A stretch of 64,000 bases of DNA. It comes from Puccinia triticina. Taxonomy: Eukaryota > Basidiomycota > Pucciniomycetes > Pucciniales > Pucciniaceae. A program made the translations under genes and the position numbers. The stretch lies in the NCBI RefSeq assembly GCF_026914185.1, contig NC_070566.1:2604001-2668000 (forward strand), given 5' to 3'. Of the stretch, positions 21,635-31,628 are shown in pieces; position 1 is the stretch's first letter; each line of letters opens with the position of its first letter. A model generated the notes under the pieces. It worked only from the letters and a program-made list of their open reading frames with translations, ran no database searches and was not told the origin of the DNA.

Positions 21635-23530
21635 GTTCCCTTCATCATTTTCACATCATTTTTCACTTCAATCAATCTCATAAGGCTTCATTAAGACCCA
21701 AACAGCTTCCTGGCTTTGGTCATTGCAGGCTCTGAGCTAAGTTATTGTCAAGCCTACCCACACCACACACCTCACAAACCTGTCACAAGACTTGACTCTG
21801 GCCTACATAGCCCTACTAGGGGGGGTTCACAATTAGGGAAACCGGGAAGGAGTGTAAGTTCTCACAAGTATTGTTATGAGGTTGCTGTAGGAATTCAGAA
21901 CATAACCCGCAGAAACCTTTACGGAAGCTTGCGCGGCCAGACCAAGGCGCAAGCCCAGCTGCAAGTAAAGGTTAGCCCCTTTGGCAGTCCAGACCCCAGC
22001 CCTAACCACAGCAAAGCTGACGCAAAGTATTGCTTTGTTGATTGCAGAAGCTCCACTAGCCAGAACCTTAATGGTCACAGAACATAGACAAGCTCAAGCT
22101 CTGCCCAAAACCTTGTACGTCCCAAGAAGAAGCAAAAAGCAGACTTAACTTTGAGGCTGACTTTATTGTGTTCATTTGCAAAACTCTTGCGGAACAACTT
22201 GGACTCAAAACGCAGACAGACCTGCTCTCAATACTATTGTTGGAGGCCTTAGCTATCAGTAAGCACAGAAAACAGACTATAGACCATAAAGCACAAAGAA
22301 CAGAAAACTGATACGGCAAACCGTTCCTAAACAAACAGACCAAGGTCAAGCAGACCAATACAGACAGGAAAAGGCAAAGTTACTCCGGTAACTTGGCCTG
22401 CATCCGTGAGTAGAAGAAGACAAGAAAACAGAACAAATCAGAAAAGAGACTGACGCCGGGCATATGGCTGTCTAGAGCGTAGGAGCACCAACAGACAACC
22501 TCAAGATAGACGAAGGCAGTGCAAGCGCACGATCCATTCCTTCCACTTCCAACCAGACTCTTTACCGGGCGCAACCTGCCTGCTTTTAGCTTACCCACAA
22601 TAATCTTCTTACTCAGATTCTCTTTTATCTCATAAGTACATTTGTAAATACAAATCTAACAAAGCAATAAACCCTTTTAGTTGCTCCAATTCTTTTAGTT
22701 GCTGGGGTGATTTCTTGCTAGACTTCATGCCAAATTTTAAGGGAGTGCATCACCCATGAGTAAGTAGATTTTGTTCTGCAGGAAGCGGGAATTCTTATAG
22801 TGAAACCTGCTAATGTTTGCCCTTTCCTAGCTCAGCAGAGACTTGACCCCACCTATCTCTCTCTTCTTAGCTAGGTGAATTATCATTTTCTTCTTTCTCT
22901 TCTCTTCCTCCTTCCATCTCATACATGTACAGAGCGGAGACTTGACCTCAACTATCTCCCTCTTCTGAGGTAGCTTTGCAACACAATCCCCGCACGTTGG
23001 TATCAGAACTCTTTGAGATCTTGTCTCTTAATTTCAGTGCCTCTCTCCTAGTGATAAGCTTTGTCTCTTACAATTATGCACATAGATGTGTCTATTAAAT
23101 ATATAACTATGGATTCAGAAAATTTTACAGCCACATAAAATATGTATAAGTCAATACCTATGGGCTTACAGTGTGTATATATGCCAAGGTTCCAATTGAG
23201 GGAAGAAAAATATGAAACCTTTTTTTTGGCTGGAGCAATCACCAAACCCACATAGGTTTGGAATGTACAACCTACAAAGACCCCAAAACTGTGGGCCTAC
23301 ATTAAACTCTCAGTTTGGGCCCCCATCTGGTTGTCAACTTTTTCCTGTTGGTTTGAAAAAATGTAGAATTGCTGCCAATATTGAACTGTAAAACAACACA
23401 GTCCAAATCTTGCCAAGTTTACGACTCTACTAGGCAATTTGCTGGTGATGAATATTTATTTTGAACAGGTTTTTTTTCAACTTCATTCTTTTATCTATAG
23501 TTCTTGAGTCTTGACTAAAGCTTACGGTTC
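21635..23530. other. repeat-derived interval with a retroelement PBS-like motif
   Basis: 21823-21905 is a diverged half copy of the MITE at 23537 (GGGGGTTCACAATTAGGGAA, then a stretch ending AGTATTGTTATGAGG). At 22998-23011 TGGTATCAGAACTC closely matches the primer-binding site TGGTATCAGAGC of copia elements, just after a sequence ending CCCCGCA. This may mark the inner end of an old 5' LTR. No retroelement coding sequence follows, and I see no gene. Confidence 0.4.
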
Positions 23531-23536
23531 ATAATA

Positions 23537-23711
23537 GGGGGTTTCACAATAAGGATCCTTGCTTGCTGTGGCACTAAATTTCTTTACTTGCAGGTGACAT
23601 ACTTGTTTAAAAATTTTGTGTGAAGTCCTGCAACAAATTACCCCAAGCATCCTCATAACAATACTTGGAGGACTCAAACTCCTTCCTGGGTTTCCTTATT
23701 GTGAAACCCCC
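23537..23711. mobile_element. 175 bp Tc1/mariner-like MITE with TA flanks
   Basis: TA-GGGGGTTTCACAATAAGGA at the left and TCCTTATTGTGAAACCCCC-TA at the right, an inverted repeat of about 19 bp. A TA target fits Tc1/mariner. A degraded relative is at 21823-21905. Confidence 0.83.
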
Positions 23712-23743
23712 TAATATATTTATGTAATCTTGTTGGTCAGTAA

Positions 23744-25436
23744 GAGCATCTCCAATGGTCCGGGGGGCAGTTGGCCTGCGTTCCCCGGCCCGCAAGCACA
23801 TGTCACAGCAGTCGCGGCTCAGCTCCAATTATGGACTGGCTGTTCAAGCCGCAATCCGACCGACGGATCTCACTCCTCCAGCACCACCCACCACCCTTGT
23901 TCCGGTCATCAATGGGAGTATAGCATACTCCCCTCGATGACCGGAACGTTCTGGTCATCGGGAGGCATGTACATCAATGACCAGAACGTTCTGGTCATCG
24001 GGACGCATGTATCTCGATGACCGGAGAAAACAACGGAAAAACTCCTCTCGATGACCCAAGCGGACCAGTCATCAAGAGGGGTCATGATATTTTATACTCC
24101 TCTCGATGACCGGAGAGAACCGTCCAGTCATTGAGCGGAGTTGTTTACTCCTCTCGATGACCGGAGAGAACTGTCCAGTCATCAAGCGGAGTTGTTTACT
24201 CCTCTCGATGACTGGAGAAGACCACGCACGTATCTCGATGACCGGAGCAAACCCGGTCATCAAGAGGAGGAAACAATCCTCTTGATGACCCGAGTGGACC
24301 AGTTATTGAGGGGAGTTATCTTACATTGTCTTCTTCTCGATGACAGGAACGGGCCCGGTCATCAAGGATGTACGAATGGTTACTCCTCTTGATCATGAAC
24401 GGAGAAAGCCGGTCATCAAGGTAATTGTTTACTCCTCTCGATGACTGGCCAAGAGAACCAGTAATCGAGAGGAGTACATATTTGATCCTCTCAGTGACCG
24501 GAACAGACCCGGTTATCAAGAGGACTCTTGACTTAATCCAATGCAGACATGTTTTTTTCTGTCTTGGCGAGCTTCGATGTAGGAGTTGGGGTGTGTTGTG
24601 GACCATCTTTGCTGATGAAGTCGAGTGGATGGAGGTGTGTCTGGTCAATTGCGGCTGGGAGGCAACCCGCAGAAGTCAGCAGGTGATCGCGAAATTAACA
24701 CAAGTCCCTCCCTGTGCTCGCGGGGCGCGAGCACCCTCCCGCTTGCGGGAGGGACTTGTGCCTAATTTCCAACATTTGGCTTGAGGCTTCCCAGCCAAAT
24801 GTTGAAAAATGCCTTCTAACCCAAATATCACCATATACCCCTCTGATTTATTCACAGCCTCTGGTACCATTAGAATCCTCAATACCCTTTTATGTGCATA
24901 ACTGCCGCAAGCCAACTGAATTCTGTATTGATGAGAGACCTGTCATTCTTAAGTCAATACTGAAAAAACCCGTGAGAGTGTGTCCAACCTTGACCTTCGG
25001 ATGATCCAATGGCTTCATTGCATAGCTCAAGACAACCCCTCACAGGAATGGCTGCTGAGCGGCAAGTTTGGGACAAATTTAATTGAAAAAATATGTACAA
25101 AAAAGCTGAGAAGCAGGGCTACAACATGGTATAGAAGGCTTTGAATTTTGTGCTGAGAGAAATGAGTAAAAGAGATGTAAACACAGAAATCATGATTTTC
25201 CGTGTAAATATCTCTCAGCCTCAGGCAAAGATTGGGACATTAGTCCTAAGCCTCTCCTTCAGAGACGCTTCGCGCCTCCTCGGAGAGGCTTAGTTAAGCT
25301 TGAGGTGATCGCGGGTTTGACTCCCCCCGGCAGTGTTCCCAGGGTTGTTCTGCGGGTCCGTTAGCGCGCAAGAAAGGAACCCGGGCGGCCAAAGTTCGCC
25401 CCCAAACGCCCAGTCGCGGCTCTGTTAGAGATGCTC
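23744..25436. mobile_element. 1.69 kb MITE, TAA duplication, GAGCATC termini
   Basis: TAA-GAGCATCTCCAATGG at the left and CTGTTAGAGATGC TC-TAA at the right, matching the terminal design of 5379-6529. Subterminal CAGTCGCGGCTC occurs at both ends. The interior has the GACCGGTC array at 23900-24540, a hairpin CAAGTCCCTCC...GGGAGGGACTTG near 24700-24750, and CTAAGCCTCTCC...GGAGAGGCTTAG near 25241-25293. Confidence 0.83.
23900..24540. repeat. GACCGG palindromic array in the 23744 MITE
   Basis: About 14 blocks of CTCCTCTCGATGACCGGA and CCGGTCATCAAGAGG, more diverged than the 14100 array and with purine-rich spacers (GAGAGAAC). Confidence 0.88.
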
Positions 25437-25474
25437 TAACATTATCCAATTATATCCTCAATAATCACCCAGTT

Positions 25475-26693
25475 TCACCAGGAAAAAAAAATAGTCACTT
25501 GATGGCAAGTGACATGATGCAGCTTTGGTTTCTGCTCCAGAGCTACTCCAGCGCTGCTCCAAGTCTGCTCCACCAGCACTTGTAGAGCTTGCAGGACTGC
25601 ACCAGAGCACTCAATGTGGCACAGTCAGCTGATCCAAATTTTTTCCCAGGAACAGCTGATGCTCATCATAAGCTGAGCAGTAGGCATTGACTGAGCCTGG
25701 GCCAAAGCTGAGCATTGGCTGAGCCTGGGCCACAGCTGAGCATTGGATATTCCAAGCCTGAAACAAATCCAAGTGTCAGCTGGACCAAGAATATTCCAAA
25801 TCTGAGCATCAGCTTAGCCAACAATGGTCCAAAGCTGAGCATCATCTTGGGAAAGGCTTGTGCAGAGCTTAGGATCAGCTGGGACAATACTGTTTCAAAG
25901 ATTAACACCAGCTGGGCCAAAATATTTCAAAAGCTGAGCATCAGCTGAGCCAATGCTGGTACAAAGCTAAGCATTGGCTGAGCCAAGGCTGTTACAAAGC
26001 TGAGTATCAGATTTTTTGAGACTATTCAAAAGATTAATATCACCTGAGCCAAGGCTGTTCCCCAGCTGAGCATCTGCTGAGCCAAGGCTGGTCCACAGCT
26101 GAGCATCAGCTGAGCCAAGGCTGGTCCACAGCTGAGCATCAGCTGAGCCAAGGCTGGTCCACAGCTGAGCATTGTCTTAGCCAAGGTTGGTCCACAGCTG
26201 AGCATCAGCTGAGCCAAGGCTGGTCCACAGATGAGCATAAGCTGTTACAGGAGTGGTCAGACTCAGAATCTGAGCATTGGCTGGGCCGAGATTTATCCAA
26301 AGCTGAAAATCAGCTGAACCAATACTGGTCCAAAGCTGAACATTGGCTGGGCCAATGATAGTCCTAATCTGAGTCTAAGCTGAGCCATGACTGGAATAAA
26401 GCTGAAAATAAGCTGGGCCAGGACTGGTTCTGATCTGGGCAACAAAGCTGAGCATGAGCTGGGCACCAAAGCTGAGCATAAGCTGGGAGCTAAAGCTGAG
26501 TATCAGCTGACCAGAAATGGGGATCAGTGGTGCCCAGCAAAAACTGAGGATCTCCTGTGGAAATTCTTAAACTGGTTAGGTGGTGGGTAGATGGTGGGTA
26601 GATGATGGGTAGATGGTGGGTAGATGGTGGGTAGCCCGCTGGAGCTGGCATGATGTCACTTGTCATCAAGTGACTATTTTTTTTTCCTGGTGA
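25475..26693. mobile_element. TIR element with an internal 33 bp minisatellite
   Basis: The terminal repeats are about 46 bp and nearly perfect: TCACCAGGAAAAAAAAATAG, TCACTTGATGGCAAGTGACA at the left, mirrored at 26648-26693. Inside, 25690-26530 is built from 33 bp units GAGCCAAGGCTGGTCCACAG + CTGAGCATCAGCT, followed by GGTGGGTAGAT repeats (26577-26632). The superfamily is undetermined and no clear target duplication is visible. Since 33 is a multiple of three, several frames stay open, but the encoded peptides are only 11-residue repeats and are probably not real. Confidence 0.88.
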
Positions 26694-26730
26694 TCAAAAA
26701 TTGTATACAAATTTGTATACAATTTTTGAT
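26693..26730. repeat. perfect 38 bp palindrome
   Basis: ATCAAAAATTGTATACAAA followed directly by its reverse complement, with no loop, abutting the right end of the 25475 element and followed by (AT)n. Confidence 0.95.
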
Positions 26731-28090
26731 ATATATATTTATTGTCCCTGAAGAAAATAAGGGATAATAAAATTAGGGGCTTAACTAACTGACTTCTGCC
26801 TCCCAAATGCATCAGACGTCTTGGAGACTGTGATTTGACATCTGCCCCTGTTCCCCAGGACTAAAACTTTACCCGGAGAAGTTCTGGGAGTTGGAAGTCA
26901 AATTTGACTAGCTTGTTTGGGAGTTGGAAATCAAATTCTTCCAAAAATCCCATAAATAAAGAAAAATTTATAACTTCCACCTGGGGGGCCTAAATCCCAC
27001 CAAAGGTTTACAGCGGGAAGGATACCCTTTGAAGATCACATGGTGAGCTGCATGTAATTATCTCACATCAGGAAAGGGGTGTGGAACTGTGGGTCTAATT
27101 TGGTAGGTTTCCTACTAAGGAAAACTACCAAAACCTTGTAACAAGTGCCCCAAATCCCAAAAAGGTTTTACAAAGGGCGGAACACCAGGGGGGAATCTGT
27201 GGCACTTCCTACAGAGTGCCATACCGTAATTCCATCAGACCCAGGGATTGAAGTCATGCTAGAGTTACCCATAACTCTTGTGTAACTTTTTACGCTATCC
27301 CAACAATAGATGTACCCTAATGTATGAACAACGGATCTGTTGATCAGATGTTGAATTAGTAATAAGTTGGAGGGGAACATGTCTTTATGTCATGAAGATG
27401 CCCATTTCTATCCAATGATGAGATTTATACTTGGCCAAATTTTGTAACATGTGAATGTACTTGATTCATGATCAAACCAAAAAAACATGGATTCAAAACT
27501 CATCTGGGAAATATAGTAGATACATTTGTGGATGGCACAGACCTGTAGGGAATTTTGGGAGGTCTGGATTGATACAGCCTGATTTTTTTTCATAATTTTG
27601 TCGGGGTCCAAGGGGTTTTCTGATTTTTCCTGATTTTCTCCAGTGTAGATACTCCATATTTCTGTATTTCCAATCACCTCCAAAATCAAAATAATGTGTG
27701 GCCGCAATTGGCTTTGGCCTCTTTTCCAGCAATCAGCTTGCCTACACACATAGTTCTATTGCTCTGATCCCACCTGCCCATCAGGATTGTTGCCATTACT
27801 GTATTCTTGTCCCCTTCTGGTCTCCCTTCACCCCCCAAGGAAGCTAATCCCATCTGTTCCAGAGGTCCTTGTATCACTGTGGCAGGTGAGCTGAGACGCA
27901 CAACCCTGTTGAGCATCAATCACTGTGTGGATTTTGCCAAGTTTTTCACCACTGAAGGTGGCTGCCCGCAAGAAAGTTGATCTTGACATGGGAAAAGGGT
28001 CAAATTTCCAATCAAGAATGTTCTCATGGTGCCTCCAAGCGCTGAACCAATGCTTAGCAAGATCCAAGTGTTCAAGATCTTATGAAAATG
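26731..28090. other. unclassified AT-rich interval
   Basis: Includes 27190-27225, which contains CCAGGGGGGAATCTGTGGCA. That motif is found inverted at 29937-29966 and again (one base different) at 29785-29808, so it is an end of some dispersed repeat. A minus-strand stretch at 27830-28080 reads HENILDWKFDPFPMSR and may be a decayed protein fragment I cannot place. Confidence 0.35.
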
Positions 28091-28099
28091 ACAAGGCAG

Positions 28100-28410
28100 T
28101 CGGTACAGATACACGGAGTACTTGGTGCTGTTGGCAGAGTTGATGGGGCTATAGAAGTGCTTGCTGGGATCCTCAGAGGCTGACAGGCTTGGAAAATTCC
28201 TGGCCTTCCTCCAAGCCTCCTTGCGCCACCCTTGTTCAGAATGAATGTCACAAGCAACACACTTGTCCTGTTGCCCCAATCAACCGCGTACGCGGAGTAT
28301 TTGGTGCTGTTAGCAGAGCTGACAGGGATGTGCAAGCACTCGCCAGGCTCCTCAGAGGCCAATATGCTTGGAAAAGTCCTTGCCTTCCTCCACGCTGCCT
28401 CGCCCCCTCT
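28100..28410. repeat. ~150 bp tandem duplication
   Basis: Two diverged copies, about 28110-28250 and 28275-28410. Each starts CGGAGTA(C/T)TTGGTGCTGTT and runs to CCTTGCCTTCCTCCA-like sequence. The minus strand gives related peptides from each copy (NSANSTKYS in both), so this could be a duplicated exon of an unrecognised gene or part of a repeat. Confidence 0.65.
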
Positions 28411-28569
28411 ACAAGAGTACACCTAGATCATAGGCAGAAGGGGTGTTGAGGAGTATGTAAATGGTGTCTGATGTCCACTGTGACGTTCGCGCAAACGTCA
28501 GGGTGGACAAACATCACACAGCAGCACGGGGGGATTCTGGGAAGACTCCCCCAAGACCCCCGAGGCACT

Positions 28570-28700
28570 TTTTGTGGGGTCACTAGTACCCGCAGGCGGG
28601 TACCTGCCACACCTGCCACCGGGACCTGCCACACCCGCGGCGCACCCGCCAGGCGGTGCCGGGTCCTTGAATTTCTGGAGGAAATTGGTCGCACCCAGGT
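28570..28700. repeat. GGGTACC-rich degenerate repeat, copy 1 of 3
   Basis: Dense GCGGGTACC / GGTACCCGC motifs. Similar segments are at 29625-29765 and 39280-39400. At the first two loci they flank the AAGGTT array. A hairpin with arms GTCCACTGTGACGTT and AACGTCAGGGTGGAC lies just upstream (28472-28508). Confidence 0.7.
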
Positions 28701-28734
28701 ACCCGCGAGCCATACCCGCCTCAAGCCCCCAATT

Positions 28735-29570
28735 ATGCTTGGGGCTGGGGTCGACAAGGTAATACAACCTTGTTGACTAGGAGGAATCCTCCCAGTTGGC
28801 AAGGCTATACAACCTTGTCAGCCAAGAGGATTCCTCCCAGTCAACAATATTATACAGCCGTTTCAGCCGGGAGGATTCCTTCCGGTTGACAAGGTTGTAC
28901 AACCTCCTCAGCCAGGGGGATTCCTCCCAGTCGACAAGGTTATACAACCTTGTCAGCCAGGAGGATTCCTCCCAGTCAAAGAGGTTTTGACTGGGAGAAA
29001 TACTCCCGGCCGGCAAGTTTATACAACCGTGTCAAATGGGAGGATTCCTCCCAGTCGGCGAGGCCATACAACCTCGTCAGCCAATTCCTCCCGGTCGGCA
29101 AGGTTATACAGGGTTGACAAGGTTATACAACCTTGTTGACTGGGAGCAATCCTGCCAGTCAACGAGGTCATACAACCTTGTCACCCGGGAGGAATCCTCT
29201 GTTGAAATTACTCAGGTGAAAAGAATTGTGTGTTGTGGGATTTGAACCCACGACCTTGTACATTCATGAGAGCTGCTCTTATACCACTGAGCTAAACACA
29301 CAGTTGGTCTTACTGGTGATTTTTGGATATTAGATCATATAGCTTGGCCACTCAAATGGGGCTTGAAGCATATATTCCAACATCCTCCCCGTCAACAAGG
29401 TTGTATTACCTTGTTGATTGGGAAGATTCCTTCCAGTTGACGACGGGGCTGTATAACCTCGCCAACTGGGAGGAATTCTCCCGGCTGACAAGGTTGTATG
29501 GCCTCGCCGACCGGGAGGAATCCTCCCCGTCAACAAGGTTGTATAGCCTTGCTGACTGGGAGGAATCCGA
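28735..29570. repeat. palindromic AAGGTTGTACAACCTT array
   Basis: About 12 units of roughly 45 bp of the form GGAGGATTCCTCCCAGTC plus AACAAGGTTATACAACCTTG. Each unit contains two small palindromes. The array is interrupted at 29227-29301 by a tRNA-like sequence and resumes at about 29385-29570. Long open frames across it are repeat artefacts. Confidence 0.9.
29227..29301 (-). tRNA. tRNA-like sequence, probably a pseudogene
   Basis: On the minus strand: acceptor GTGTGTT pairs with AACACAC (7/7), D stem GCTC/GAGC (4/4), T stem GTGGG/CCCAC (5/5) with loop TTCAAAT, and discriminator A. Length is 75 nt with A and B boxes intact. The anticodon arm (GCTCT CATGAAT GTACA) does not pair and position 33 is A instead of U, so no amino acid can be assigned. 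I read it as a tRNA-derived repeat or pseudogene. Confidence 0.6.
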
Positions 29571-29624
29571 GAAGGCCTATGTTTGGGGTGGCACACTAAC
29601 TTGCGTTTATCAACACACTGAATT

Positions 29625-29765
29625 TTGGGGGGCGGGTACCGCCGGTACACCGCCCAAGTACAGCCAGTACCCGTCCAGGCGGGTACGGGTGCGGTACCAA
29701 GTATCAGATTTTAGGAACAAAACAACCGGGTACCTGGACCCAAGGCGGGTACCCGGGTCCCAATT
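29625..29765. repeat. GGGTACC-rich degenerate repeat, copy 2 of 3
   Basis: Repeated GCGGGTACC, GGTACCCG and CAGTACCCG motifs, as at 28570-28700 and 39280-39400. Confidence 0.7.
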
Positions 29766-29984
29766 GCCATCTCTATTGTAGAAAGTGCCACAGTTTCCCC
29801 CCTGGTTATTTGTTAGGCAAGACATCAGCATTGGTTCAACATTAGATGAACAATTCTTCAGGCATTATTTACACATGCACAAGCAGTTGAATTCATGAGA
29901 GGTTACTGAAAAAAAATACGGTAAGGCACTCTGTGGGAAGTGCCACAGATTCCCCCCTGGTGGAATTCCCTGCAAAGAAAACAT

Positions 29985-30200
29985 GAAGAACAGTTGATAT
30001 TGCCTCCAGCCCAGTTAACAGTGTCTCCAGAACAGTCAACAGTGTCTCCAGAACAGTGAATAGTGTCTCCAGAACAGTTAATAGTGTCTCCAGCACAGTT
30101 AATAGTGCATGGGACACAGTTAATAGTGCATCCAGCACAGCTATTAGTGCCTCCAGCACAGTTAATAGTGCTTCCTGCATAGTTAACAGCATCTCCAGTG
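29985..30200. repeat. 18-21 bp minisatellite AGTTAATAGTGTCTCCAG
   Basis: About eleven imperfect units of CAGTTAATAGTGTCTCCAGAA. The ends of the interval carry the GGAAGTGCCACAGATTCCCC motif at 29937-29956. Frames are open on the minus strand but low complexity. Confidence 0.88.
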
Positions 30201-31266
30201 TAGAAGTAAAGGACGGATGGTAAGAAATTAGCAAGTACGCCTCTCTTCAAGAATGCATACCGGGCTGAGTGATTATCAATGATGCAATCTTTACTTCTAT
30301 GTTCTTCTAATATTCAGAACTCCACAATGAGCCTGATCTTTAGCGTAATAGTCCACCAGTGATAAGCTTTTCACTTTTCAAGCACAAGTGTGTAATAGCA
30401 ACTATGAATAAAGGTAACACGTAAAAGTCTCATAATACTCTCAGTACTGTTGTGGTGATCAATTCTGGAACACATGTCAAATTGACCACCACCACAAACA
30501 TTATTTACTTTACATGCATGTATAGTGGTTCAAAGTCATAGTATAGTGGTTTGACATATAGCGGTTGCATTTTTTTTAAAATACTCCAGATTGTATTATT
30601 GAATTGAAGAAGCAATTGAATTTTTATAGTTTCAAATTTACATCTCCATTTCAAAATTCATCTTTGAAAATGGCCCATTAGCAGCATTTTCCCTCATCAT
30701 CTGGAATAGAAGTAGCTTAGAGCATCAGCATGCACATTGGGGTGGAAAAATTCCGCAACTTTAAATCAAATGGTGCCCAAATTTTCTCCATTGAATAATC
30801 TTCCATAATAAATACTCTTACCACTGATTGTGGCATTACACACTGGTGCAAAACAGCAAAAACAGGTGAAAATCATGCTATTTAGGCTGCAAGCATGCAC
30901 ATTGGTGTGGAAAAATGCTGCAACTGTAAATTTAATGGTGCCTAAATGTTCTCCATTGAATATTATCTCACAATCAATACTCTCCTCACTGATTGTGTCA
31001 TTACACACTAGTGCAAAACAGCAAAAACAGGTGAAAATCCTGCTATTTAGGCTGCAAGCATGAACATTGGGGTGGAAAAATGCTGCAACTGTAAATTGAA
31101 TGGTGCAAAAATGTTCTCCATTGAATAATCTTCTGTTATTCAACACTCTACTTACCGATTTTGGTATTACACACTGGTGCAAAATAGCAAAAACAGGTGA
31201 AAATCCTGCTATTTAGGCTGCAAGCATGCACATTGGGGTGGAAAAATGCTGCAAATGTAAATTGAA

Positions 31267-31556
31267 TGATGAAATATATAAGACTGAAGCAGCAGACACG
31301 AGATGGTGAGTGTGTTGGAAAGGATGATGTATTTCATATGAAAAAGGAAAAAGGAAGAGAAAGAGAGAACTGACCTGAAGCAGCAGACACGAGATGGTGA
31401 GTGTGTTGGAAAGGATGAAGAAAGCCTTTCCACTGTCTGCTGCCTCAGGTTATGTAGTCAAGTGATGAACTGTGAAACCGGTAACAAGTGTGTGATAGGT
31501 GATGAACAGAGAGGAAAGAAGATCAAAGCAGACAACAAGATGAGCCAAGCTCAACA
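31267..31556 (-). repeat. 3' LTR of the copia element
   Basis: On the element's strand it starts TGTTGAGC and ends TTCATCA, 290 bp, identical to the other LTR. Confidence 0.95.
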
Positions 31557-31628
31557 CCCCCCCTTGCTGAGAATCTGAGAGATGAACATAACCAGAAAAG
31601 AAATGAAGGAAAACATGAGAAAAAAAAT

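Noticed and set aside
25666..26238. Open frames encoding 11-residue repeats (GPALAQLMLSC)
   Set aside because: They follow directly from the 33 bp minisatellite, are inside a TIR element and have no unique sequence.
28428..28802. 124-codon minus-strand frame
   Set aside because: Lies over GGGTACC-rich and palindromic repeats; overlapping frames on both strands are equally open.
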